Shown here in pieces: positions 1 through 6,055 of a stretch of 7,030 bases of DNA. Made by a program: the position numbers and the translations under genes. Source of the stretch: Myxococcales bacterium (lineage in GTDB: Bacteria; Myxococcota_A; Polyangia; Polyangiales; Polyangiaceae). Position 1 is the first letter of the stretch. Each line of letters begins with the position of its first letter. The notes under the pieces are model-generated. The model did no database searches and had not been told where the DNA came from. It saw only the letters and a program-made list of their open reading frames with translations. The stretch is from assembly GCA_023248785.1 (NCBI GenBank), contig JAHFDX010000086.1, forward strand, positions 3,228 to 10,257, written 5' to 3'.

Positions 1-2667
1 GACCCGAACACGACGTCGGCGCTTTTAACGCACCCGCATGACGCGTCCTCGGTCGATCGTTTTTTTGGAGCCCACGTAGCGGTGGGTGACGGCCTCGGTG
101 ACGTTGCAACGGTTCTTCTAGAGCCGCTCATTGCCGAGGAGGATGCCGCCCCCATCACACTTCTACGCGCAGCCGGCATCGCCCAGAACGACGACGCTTG
201 GCCCAGCGCCCAGCGAACCAAGCGCTCCCGCATGTGGGTCGCAAGAGCAACGGAGCGCGGCCAGGGTCTATGGCGAAGTGCGTTTGGATCGCTGGTAGAC
301 AAGGGCGAGCAGAAGGAAGCGCTAGCGAGCGAGCTACGCACTCTTTGCGAACGGTTTCCGGAACAACCCGAGTTTCTTGAACACCTGGCGCGCACGTACG
401 ACGCGTTGGGTTGGCGAACCGAGCGGACGCGCACGTATCAGGCACTTGTTCGTCGCTTTCCAACCTATGTACGTGGGCTCGACAGTGCGCTTGCTGCCTT
501 TGACGAAGATGGTCTCGCTGTCGAAGCAGACGCAATTGCCAAGCGAATGCGGGAGCTTGTCCCCACAAGCCCCTCGCAACTTCAACGCTATCTCAAGCGT
601 CAGCAGTGGGCTGCGGCGCTCACTGAAGCGCAGCGGCTCTACCGCGCGCGCCCGAAAGACGCCCAGACGATGCAACAGGTGGCTGATGTCCTGAAGCGCG
701 TAGGACACTCCGGCGAAGCGTTCGCGCTTCTGCAATCGTTACCGGCACACGAATCTGGAAACCCAAACGTGCTTCTTCAACTTGCCGATCACGCGTACGC
801 ACGCGGAGATCTCTTTGCCGTTGACCGCGCGGCGCTTCGATCTCCTAAAAACGCACACGCGGGAAGCGACATTGAGACCGCCCGCAGTATTACGTCAAAT
901 ACGGTGCTCTTCGAACCCTACCGGATCAACGGACTCGTTTCCGTGCACGCCTTTGAAGAGTGGCGAAAAGCTGGGCACGAGATGAACGGTGGAAGCGCGC
1001 GCGTCCTCGACTACTCGGTTATTTGGGCGCACGACGATGGCTCGAGCGATCAACTCGAACATGAAATTTTACGCATTCAATCTCAAGAAGCGATCACGCG
1101 CGAATCGGAAATGCAACCACCAGAAGGTATGATCCTACGGTTGCGCGTGATCAAGGCCAACGGGCGGATGCTCGAACCCGAATGGGTCTCGGGAAAACCA
1201 ACGATCACCATGCCGCACCTTGAAATGGGCGACTACATTGAAACCGAACACGTGATGCACAAGGCGGCGGCCGACGGCAAGGCGTACCGAAGCCCTCATT
1301 GGTTCTTTCGAGAAGCTGACAAGGGCTACTTCCGAAGCGAGTTTGTGCTTCTCACGCCGAAAGGAAAATCGCTTGCGATTGAAACGCGAGGAAGCGTACC
1401 GGCCCCAACACTCGTAGATCACGGCGCGTTTGAAGAGCGAAGGTGGCATATGGATGAAACGCCGCCAGTTGCCACCGAACCCGCAAGCCCTCCAATTACC
1501 GAGTTCTTACCGAGTGTGCGCGCAGGTTGGGGTGTCGACGTAAAACGTACGCTCGAGAGTGTGGTCGATCTCGCTTTTGACATGAGTCCGCTTGATCCAC
1601 GAATCGGGATGCTCGCGAGGTTTATTGTGCAAGGCACGCGCACAACCGCAACGGACGAACGCGTACAACGCGTGTATCGCTGGGTTCTCGAGAACATTGA
1701 CGAAGGGCGCGAATCAGACCCCCGCCGCGTGATCCTTGGGCACGCAGGTTCACGCTCAACAGCCTTTCAGCATTTGTTGCGCCATCTGGGACTTGTAGCC
1801 GATCTTGTTTTCGTCGAGAGCGGAATCGGACCTGCTGTTGTCGGCCCCCTCAGCGCAGTGGATGCCCTCGACGCGTTTGTCCTTCGTGTGCCAACGGACA
1901 AGGAGGTCCGTTGGATCACGCTTAGCGATAAATACGCTCCGTTTGGCCATATCCCAGCTCACCTTCGGGGCCGCCCAGGGTACGTGGCTCAACATGATTT
2001 GACTCCTGTAACGGTCGGACAGGGATCTGTGTCTGACCATGTTACCTATCGCGGTCGCGCGACCATTGACGCCGATGGGAGCGCACGCCTCCGCGTCGAG
2101 CTCACTCTCGACGGTGCGCGTGCAGCCGCATTTCGGCAGGCCCTGCTTGGCCTCGCTCCAGAAAAACGCCTGAGCTTTTTTGAACGTGAAGTCATGTCCG
2201 CAATTGTGTTGCGCGGGCACGTTCGAAACTACCGCCTTCGCAACTTGCAAGCGCTCGATGTGGCGCTTCGCGTTGAGCTTGAAATCACGCTGTCCGATCT
2301 CGCTTCGCCCATCAACGGCGGCCTTCTGTTACGGGGCTTGTTTCCGCTGAACATCGACCAGCTCGCCGCGCTTCCCGAGAGACAGACGCCTTACCTTAGA
2401 AAACAGGAATACCGAGCGACGGTCGACTTCGAAGTAGTTTTTCCAGAAACACTTCGGATGCCAAACGCACTGCCAGGTGGCGACGAACTCTACGGTGCAT
2501 TTCAGGTACGTGTGCACGATCGCATCGAAGGCCACTCGCTTCATCTCGTACGCGACGTCGTGCTGCCCGTTGCGCGCATCGATGCTGGCGAACCCTACCG
2601 CGCGTTTCGAGCCTTCGCGCAGCGGGCCGATGGGCTTCTCAATCGTGAAGTACTAGTCGGAAAATAG
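1..2667 (+). CDS. TPR / DUF3857 / degenerate transglutaminase-like protein (5' partial)
   Basis: The reading frame is open from base 1, so the gene starts before the window. The GTG at 82 is only the first start-like codon inside it. At least 888 residues are present. Bases about 340-860 encode helical TPR-like repeats. Bases about 1000-1500 encode a DUF3857 domain, with a D-D-G-S-S turn after a YSVIWAH strand and a conserved-looking TMPHLEMGDYIE segment. Bases about 1570-1990 resemble a transglutaminase-like fold (YRWVLENI, then a LLRHLGL helix), and a beta-rich C-terminal part follows to the stop at 2665-2667. In active relatives a G-D-C motif precedes the LLR helix; here it reads G-H-A (Ala codon 1744-1746). 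The usual His and Asp positions also look substituted. It is therefore probably a non-catalytic scaffold or envelope protein. No signal peptide can be judged because the N-terminus is missing. It ends 12 bp from a convergent gene with no visible terminator. The domain call is firm; the function is unknown. Confidence 0.88.
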   Translation, partial: DPNTTSALLTHPHDASSVDRFFGAHVAVGDGLGDVATVLLEPLIAEEDAAPITLLRAAGIAQNDDAWPSAQRTKRSRMWVARATERGQGLWRSAFGSLVDKGEQKEALASELRTLCERFPEQPEFLEHLARTYDALGWRTERTRTYQALVRRFPTYVRGLDSALAAFDEDGLAVEADAIAKRMRELVPTSPSQLQRYLKRQQWAAALTEAQRLYRARPKDAQTMQQVADVLKRVGHSGEAFALLQSLPAHESGNPNVLLQLADHAYARGDLFAVDRAALRSPKNAHAGSDIETARSITSNTVLFEPYRINGLVSVHAFEEWRKAGHEMNGGSARVLDYSVIWAHDDGSSDQLEHEILRIQSQEAITRESEMQPPEGMILRLRVIKANGRMLEPEWVSGKPTITMPHLEMGDYIETEHVMHKAAADGKAYRSPHWFFREADKGYFRSEFVLLTPKGKSLAIETRGSVPAPTLVDHGAFEERRWHMDETPPVATEPASPPITEFLPSVRAGWGVDVKRTLESVVDLAFDMSPLDPRIGMLARFIVQGTRTTATDERVQRVYRWVLENIDEGRESDPRRVILGHAGSRSTAFQHLLRHLGLVADLVFVESGIGPAVVGPLSAVDALDAFVLRVPTDKEVRWITLSDKYAPFGHIPAHLRGRPGYVAQHDLTPVTVGQGSVSDHVTYRGRATIDADGSARLRVELTLDGARAAAFRQALLGLAPEKRLSFFEREVMSAIVLRGHVRNYRLRNLQALDVALRVELEITLSDLASPINGGLLLRGLFPLNIDQLAALPERQTPYLRKQEYRATVDFEVVFPETLRMPNALPGGDELYGAFQVRVHDRIEGHSLHLVRDVVLPVARIDAGEPYRAFRAFAQRADGLLNREVLVGK

Positions 2668-2679
2668 AAACGTGTTTGG

Positions 2680-3192
2680 TTACAAATGACCCTTCTTCGC
2701 CGCGTCGATGAGGGTAGATGCAACTCCCAACACCATAGAGATAACACTGAGCACAAGCGCGGAACTACCCATCACAATTCCGGCAATGGCGAGGCCCTTG
2801 CCCCCGTAAACATCAGGTTCACGGTTGATCTTTTGGATTGCCACGACGCCGCAAACGACGGCCCCAATGGCGGATGGAAAACCGATCGCACAACAGCAAC
2901 AGCCAAAAAGGATGCTCACAATCCCAAGAATCAACGCCCCCGTCGCGGTGCCTGGCGTTTGAAGGCCTTGGCCGTAAGGACCGTATGGGCCCACCGGGCC
3001 GAGAGGACTTCCGGGCGGTGCATAGAAACCTCCAGGAGGCGAAGGGGGTCCGCCGTATCCGCCTGGCGGAGCGCCGCCATATCCACCAGGTGGCGTGCCT
3101 CCGCCGTATCCGCCTGGCGGAGCGCCGCCATATCCACCAGGTGGCGAACCTCCGCCATATCCACCGGGGCCAAGATTGATCTGCTCAAGCAT
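2680..3192 (-). CDS. Gly/Pro/Tyr-rich DUF4190 two-helix membrane protein
   Basis: This 170-residue protein has two parts. Residues 8-80 are low-complexity Gly-Pro-Tyr sequence built from GGYGG units separated by GSPP, APP or GTPP. Residues about 83-119 and 131-161 are two hydrophobic segments joined by a short polar loop (KINREPDVYGGKG). The second begins GKGLAIAGIVMG, the hallmark of DUF4190, a family of small bacterial membrane proteins of unknown function. Four consecutive cysteines (98-101) lie inside the first helix, where they could form disulfides or carry lipid; that is inference. The ATG at 3192 is the only ATG available after an upstream in-frame stop at 3220-3222, and no clear Shine-Dalgarno precedes it. 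It is divergent from the transporter gene and converges with the large TPR protein. The flexible Pro/Gly tail may mediate protein contacts, but no partner is indicated. Confidence 0.85.
   Translation of the reverse strand: MLEQINLGPGGYGGGSPPGGYGGAPPGGYGGGTPPGGYGGAPPGGYGGPPSPPGGFYAPPGSPLGPVGPYGPYGQGLQTPGTATGALILGIVSILFGCCCCAIGFPSAIGAVVCGVVAIQKINREPDVYGGKGLAIAGIVMGSSALVLSVISMVLGVASTLIDAAKKGHL
3049..3169 (-). repeat. 51-bp tandem repeat coding for the Gly-Pro-Tyr-rich region
   Basis: Two full copies, 3049-3099 and 3100-3150, match at 49 of 51 positions, and a partial third copy runs to about 3169. The unit is 17 codons (GGYGG-APP-GGYGG-GTPP type) and keeps the reading frame of the DUF4190 gene. 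Only two bases differ between full copies, even though synonymous changes are available, so the duplication is probably recent or kept uniform by slippage. Copy number is expected to vary between strains. Confidence 0.9.
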
Positions 3193-3292
3193 GAACGCAG
3201 CGTACGCAATGCGTTGCCATCACCAAAGCGTTCTTCATTTCGTTCGCGTTCGCGAGTAACACATTTTTTATATTTCGTGCTACGCATCCACG
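3193..3292. promoter_or_regulatory. Divergent intergenic promoter region
   Basis: These 100 bp separate the starts of two divergent genes and should hold both promoters. An AT-rich stretch at 3261-3275 contains TATATT (3269-3274), a plausible -10 for the rightward transporter gene, which would leave a leader of only about a dozen bases. No convincing -35 is visible upstream of it. A direct repeat of CGTTCG lies at 3241-3246 and 3247-3252 and could be a regulator site. Nothing convincing was found for the leftward promoter. Confidence 0.3.
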
Positions 3293-3919
3293 ATGTGGAT
3301 CGTGGCGACCGCAAGTGCTCTCGGACTTCTCACGGGCCTGCGCCATGCGTTCGAACCTGACCACCTGGCCGCCATCTCTACGCTTGTCTCCGAACGCTCG
3401 TCCCAGAAGCGCGCCACGTGGGTTGGACTTGCGTGGGGTTTGGGGCATGCCTTGCCGCTGATTGCGCTCGGAGGGACGCTGCTCGTTTTGCGCATCACCC
3501 TTTCGCCCCGCACGGCCACCATGTTTGAAGCTCTTGTCGCGCTCATGCTCGTTGCGCTCGGAATTCGCGCTCTCTTGCTTGCATGAAAAGCGGCGCATGT
3601 TTCACGCGACAAGCCCACACAACCCTTGCGGCGCTCACTCGCTGTTGGCGTATTTCACGGCCTTGCAGGAACCGGCGGACTTACCGCCTTGACCATGGCG
3701 CACGTGTCCTCAACCACCGGCGCGCTCGTGTTTGTGGTGACCTTCGGAACGGGCGCCGCCGTCGCCATGGCGGGCCTAACCGGAGCGCTGGGTTGGCCGC
3801 TCTCGCGTTTGGCGCGCCATCCTCGCTACAGCGGCGCGCTCTTGGGCGCAGCAGGCTCGATCTCACTTGCGCTCGGCGTGTGGTGGGCTGTGCCTTTCGT
3901 TCGCGGATTACTTTCGTAA
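3293..3919 (+). pseudogene. UreH/NicO-type nickel-cobalt transporter, interrupted by in-frame TGA
   Basis: The frame starting at ATG 3293 encodes 97 residues and stops at TGA 3584-3586. The same frame then continues open to TAA 3917-3919 and encodes the missing half. The first half has the family's metal-binding signature RHAFEPDH (residues 18-24, HX4DH pattern) and WGLGH (48-52). The second half carries HGLAGTGG (codons 122-129), a conserved motif of UreH-like transporters, followed by hydrophobic helices. Together they make 208 codons, near the lower end of the family's size. The linker lacks the usual His-rich loop. No frameshift is needed: one nonsense change, for example CGA (Arg) to TGA, explains the split. 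The second half has only a TTG (3626) or a late ATG (3692) as start, with no Shine-Dalgarno, so separate translation is unlikely. Relatives import nickel or cobalt. A sequencing error or readthrough remains possible. Confidence 0.8.
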
Positions 3920-3965
3920 ATTGAAATTGGCCGACATGCGAAGGCCATAATGCTACGAACAAAAC

Positions 3966-4751
3966 ATGGGGAGTGGATGGCTCGAGTCGTACCGGGATCC
4001 CTTGTTTTTTTTGTACCCAGTCGTTGCGCAACTCGTGAGTGTCGGCTCATTCGCTGTCTTTGCGTTCCCGCTTACGTACCTCGCGTGGAAAGAACCCGAG
4101 AGTCTCAAGCGCTTTCGAATTCAAAACCGCAGACCGCGTGCGCAAGATCTCTTCTTTCCATCCATCGGCCGTTGGACGGTGAACAACCTTCTGATGTTCG
4201 CGGCAATTGCCGCCGCGTGGCCACTCGTCCGGTTGGGAACCATCCACGCGGGGCCACTGCCACGTTGGTATGAGATCGTTTGGCAGTTCTTGTTCTTCGT
4301 CTACCTCGATGACTTTCTCTTCTATTGGATGCACCGAACCCTGCACCAAGGACGGCTCTACCGATCCATTCACGCCGTGCATCATCGCATCCTCACGCCA
4401 TGGGCCATCACCGCGCACTACATGCATCCGGTGGAGTACATCTTGACTGGCTCGCTGGCGCTCGTGGGCCCGTCGATCGTCGGTGCTCATGTGCTCACGG
4501 TGTGGATTTGGATCGCCTTTCGACAGTGGGAAGCCGCCGAAGGTCATTGTGGGTACGCGTTTCCGTGGTCGCCTTCGCGACTCTTTCTGTTTTCGGACAG
4601 CGCATGGCATCACGACTTTCACCACGCGAAGATCAAAGGTAACTACGCGGGTTTCTTTAGCCTGTGGGACCGTGTCTTTCGCACACCCGCGCGAGGTTGG
4701 CTTGAGTCGATGGAACAGCGGCGAGGTGAAAAGGCAAACTCGTCCAGTTAG
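3966..4751 (+). CDS. Fatty acid hydroxylase superfamily enzyme, C-4 sterol methyl oxidase-like
   Basis: This 261-residue integral membrane protein has the di-iron histidine boxes of the fatty acid hydroxylase/sterol desaturase superfamily: HRTLH (123-127), HAVHH (136-140) and HHDFHH (215-220), with extra histidines at 151, 154 and 194. Hydrophobic segments lie near residues 12-40, 72-92, 103-121 and 156-186. The order AHYMHPVEYILTG, GHCGYAFPW, WHHDFHH, NYAGFFSLWDRVFRT follows ERG25/SMO-type C-4 sterol methyl oxidases more closely than ceramide or carotene hydroxylases; that ranking is from memory of the family. Such enzymes use O2 and an electron donor to oxidise a lipid C-H bond. No other sterol gene is in the window, so the substrate may be a sterol, hopanoid or fatty acyl lipid. 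All ligand residues are present and it looks intact. The ATG has no clear Shine-Dalgarno. It starts 46 bp after the broken transporter gene and could share its transcript. Confidence 0.9.
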   Translation: MGSGWLESYRDPLFFLYPVVAQLVSVGSFAVFAFPLTYLAWKEPESLKRFRIQNRRPRAQDLFFPSIGRWTVNNLLMFAAIAAAWPLVRLGTIHAGPLPRWYEIVWQFLFFVYLDDFLFYWMHRTLHQGRLYRSIHAVHHRILTPWAITAHYMHPVEYILTGSLALVGPSIVGAHVLTVWIWIAFRQWEAAEGHCGYAFPWSPSRLFLFSDSAWHHDFHHAKIKGNYAGFFSLWDRVFRTPARGWLESMEQRRGEKANSSS

Positions 4752-4795
4752 CGAGTATTTTCACCCATCACCTCTGCGCAAGAGCCGGTCCTTCA

Positions 4796-4824
4796 TTGAT
4801 TCACCTTATGGGTGAATAATATTC
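4796..4824 (+). promoter_or_regulatory. Candidate higBA promoter with palindromic operator
   Basis: A perfect 7-bp inverted repeat, ATTCACC (4799-4805) and GGTGAAT (4811-4817), is separated by five bases. It overlaps a likely promoter: TTGATT (4796-4801) as -35 and TAATAT (4817-4822) or the overlapping AATATT (4819-4824) as -10, giving spacers of 15 or 17 bp. A further half-site, TTCACCC, lies at 4760-4766. HigA-type antitoxins repress their own operon by binding such palindromes over the promoter, so this is a likely HigA or HigBA site. The promoter assignment is weaker than the palindrome itself. Confidence 0.6.
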
Positions 4825-4859
4825 ATTGCCGATGTCGATTCATCGAGCAATACTGAGCT

Positions 4860-5162
4860 GTGAGGTTTCGGTTTGTCAGTAAGAAACTCGAAGCACTTTA
4901 TGTGCATGGATACCGTTCGAGCGAATCACGGAAGTACAGCAACGCCCTCGTTGATTCATTCTTCTTGGTCATGCAAATCATCCGCGGAGCAACGGACGAA
5001 CGCACGTTTCGAGCCTTCAAGAGTTTGCACTACGAGAAACTGAAGGGAGAGCGGAGGGGTCAGCACTCCTTGCGCTTGGTCGGACCGTTTCGCCTCGAAA
5101 TCGAAACAGATCTCGAGGGCAAGCTGCTCGCCATCATCAGCATCGAGGACTACCACAAATGA
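4860..5162 (+). CDS. higB: HigB-like RelE/ParE-superfamily toxin
   Basis: This 100-residue protein matches the length and layout of HigB-type toxins: an N-terminal strand (RFRFVSKKLEALY), a helical middle, then the core KLKGERRGQHSLRLVGPFRLEIE (residues 60-82) and a closing LLAIISIEDYHK. The ending in D-Y-H is typical of HigB. Family members cleave mRNA in the ribosomal A site when free of antitoxin. The GTG at 4860 is the first possible start, since a stop lies in frame at 4854-4856, and it preserves the first beta-strand. No strong Shine-Dalgarno is visible. Toxin first, antitoxin second, with a 4-bp ATGA overlap, is the standard higBA order. The gene appears intact. Cytotoxicity is inferred from family and context. 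Confidence 0.82.
   Translation: MRFRFVSKKLEALYVHGYRSSESRKYSNALVDSFFLVMQIIRGATDERTFRAFKSLHYEKLKGERRGQHSLRLVGPFRLEIETDLEGKLLAIISIEDYHK
5145..5149 (+). promoter_or_regulatory. Ribosome binding site of the antitoxin gene
   Basis: GAGGA lies inside the 3' end of the toxin gene, nine bases before the antitoxin ATG at 5159. It is the clearest Shine-Dalgarno in the window and supports translation of antitoxin in excess of toxin, whose own GTG start lacks one. Confidence 0.6.
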
Positions 5163-5548
5163 AAACACATCACTTTACGGGAACGCCTGCGATTGCTGTA
5201 ACGCCTGGAGATATTCTCAAACGTGAACTCGACGCCCGCGGTCTTACGCAGAAGGAGTTTGCCCAGACAATTGGAAGACCCGAACAAGTCGTGAGTGAGG
5301 TTATCCGCGGGAAGAAGAGCATCACTGTAGATACTGCCATTGCGTTCGGTGATGCTCTCGGAATTGAGGCAGAATTTTGGCTTACTGCGGAGATGCACTA
5401 CCGATTGGATAGTGCGCGAAGAGCACTCGCGGGGAATCGCAGTGACACCAAGGACGTGAGCTTAAAACGAGGGCGCCGCGCGGCTACGCATCGTGCGCAT
5501 TCGAAGACGTCGTCGTTGCAACGTTCGGGCCGATCGGGCGCACGGTAG
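5159..5548 (+). CDS. higA: HigA-family XRE antitoxin with atypical basic tail
   Basis: The 129-residue protein carries a Cro/C1-type helix-turn-helix. Residues 15-24 (TPGDILKREL) and 29-51 (LTQKEFAQTIGRP to VIRGK) hold the recognition region, followed by SITVDTAIAFGDALGI and AEFWL, the usual HigA signature. It neutralises HigB and probably represses the operon through the palindrome at 4799-4817. Its ATG overlaps the toxin stop (ATGA). Recognisable homology ends near residue 92. The remaining tail (about 93-129) is rich in Arg, Lys, Ser and Ala, unlike the family, and may be read-through into unrelated sequence: another frame over the same DNA (5446-5622) gives more protein-like residues. Typical HigA proteins are about 90-110 residues. 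The N-terminal domain call is firm; the tail's role is unknown. Confidence 0.85.
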   Translation: MKTHHFTGTPAIAVTPGDILKRELDARGLTQKEFAQTIGRPEQVVSEVIRGKKSITVDTAIAFGDALGIEAEFWLTAEMHYRLDSARRALAGNRSDTKDVSLKRGRRAATHRAHSKTSSLQRSGRSGAR

Positions 5549-5598
5549 GATTTCGAGAGGCTCTTCCCGTCGTGGCTGGTACCACCGCCATTGTTTCG

Positions 5599-5626
5599 TC
5601 CCCTAAACGTGAGCCGTATTAGGGGA
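5599..5626. repeat. Perfect 8-bp inverted repeat (hairpin) between higA and the lipoprotein gene
   Basis: TCCCCTAA (5599-5606) is repeated inverted as TTAGGGGA (5619-5626). The loop can extend the stem by ACG/CGT (5607-5609 with 5615-5617) past one bulged base, leaving a five-base loop. No T-run follows on either strand, so it is not a standard intrinsic terminator. It could be an operator, a 5' leader structure of the next gene or an mRNA-stabilising hairpin. It sits 50 bp after the antitoxin stop. Confidence 0.6.
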
Positions 5627-5652
5627 TACACATCAAAGGAACCAATTTGACA

Positions 5653-5962
5653 ATGGCCCTCAGTGCCCCTGTTGGCACGGCCATGAAAGAATCTTCTGCT
5701 CCTTTTTTTGCAGCTTTCGCGGTTTCGTTCACTGCTTGTGTGACGACCATGGGCGCGTCCCTTGACCAGGAGAAACTGACTCAAGACCGCTTCATTTGAT
5801 CACAACTGTCCGCAAGAAAAGGTCCAAATTGTGACCGAGGATGATCACGGCATTGAAGCCACGGGCAATTATGGGATGCGTGTGTGCGGCGTCGACAAAC
5901 GCTATAAGCGCGCCGGCACGATGTACTACGACGCTGAAAAGGGAAACCCGTTCCCTAAATAG
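5653..5962 (+). pseudogene. Small lipoprotein gene with a frameshift
   Basis: Two frames together make one small lipoprotein of about 90-100 residues. The first part starts at ATG 5653, or in-frame ATG 5683, or TTG 5647, which lies six bases after AAAGGA (5635-5640). It encodes a short charged start (MKESS), a hydrophobic stretch (APFFAAFAVSFTAC) ending in a lipobox-like FTAC, then VTTMGASLDQEKLTQDRF, and stops at TGA 5797-5799. The second frame opens after a stop at 5777-5779 and reads FDHNCPQEKVQIVTEDD, then ATGNYGMRVCG, RYKRAGTMYYDAEKG and a TAG at 5960-5962. It has no start codon of its own near its beginning. A CP-x-x-K-x-x-V pattern followed by a V-C-G pattern recurs in small myxobacterial lipoproteins, as far as I recall. 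The shift must lie within 5780-5796 and amounts to one extra base (or two missing). Function unknown. Confidence 0.65.
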
Positions 5963-6055
5963 AGTCTCGCGCCGCTCCTTGTTTCGCGGGCGCACCGTAA
6001 GCCCACCTTCATGGACTCACGACACACGAACGGATCACCCCAAGAGTCCTTCCGC

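Noticed and set aside
3049..3169. Spaced direct repeats resembling a CRISPR array.
   Set aside because: The units are directly adjacent with no unique spacers, and they encode an in-frame protein repeat.
2686..3360. A 224-residue plus-strand open frame opposite the DUF4190 gene.
   Set aside because: Its sequence is Arg/Ser-rich and repetitive, as expected from reading the complement of a Gly/Pro repeat; the minus-strand frame has recognisable membrane helices.
3584..3622. Possible selenocysteine recoding of the TGA in the transporter gene.
   Set aside because: No stable hairpin follows at the expected distance, the family has no selenoprotein members known to me, and the position is a poorly conserved linker.
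3583..3924. ATGA overlap at 3583-3586 starting a 113-residue frame.
   Set aside because: This frame does not contain the HGLAGTGG half of the transporter and reads as Arg-rich nonsense; the true continuation is in the frame of the first half.
4047..4625. A 192-residue minus-strand open frame inside the hydroxylase gene.
   Set aside because: It is antisense to the histidine-box coding region and shows no family features.
5647..5652. TTGACA, a perfect -35 hexamer, just before the lipoprotein ATG.
   Set aside because: No -10-like hexamer lies 15-19 bp downstream, and that position would be inside the coding sequence; TTG here is also a possible start codon.
5963..6055. Imperfect GC-rich inverted repeat (GCGCCGC and GCGGGCGC, near 5970-5995) as a terminator between convergent genes.
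   Set aside because: The stem needs a bulge and has no adjacent T-run on either strand; nothing else was seen in this 93-bp gap.
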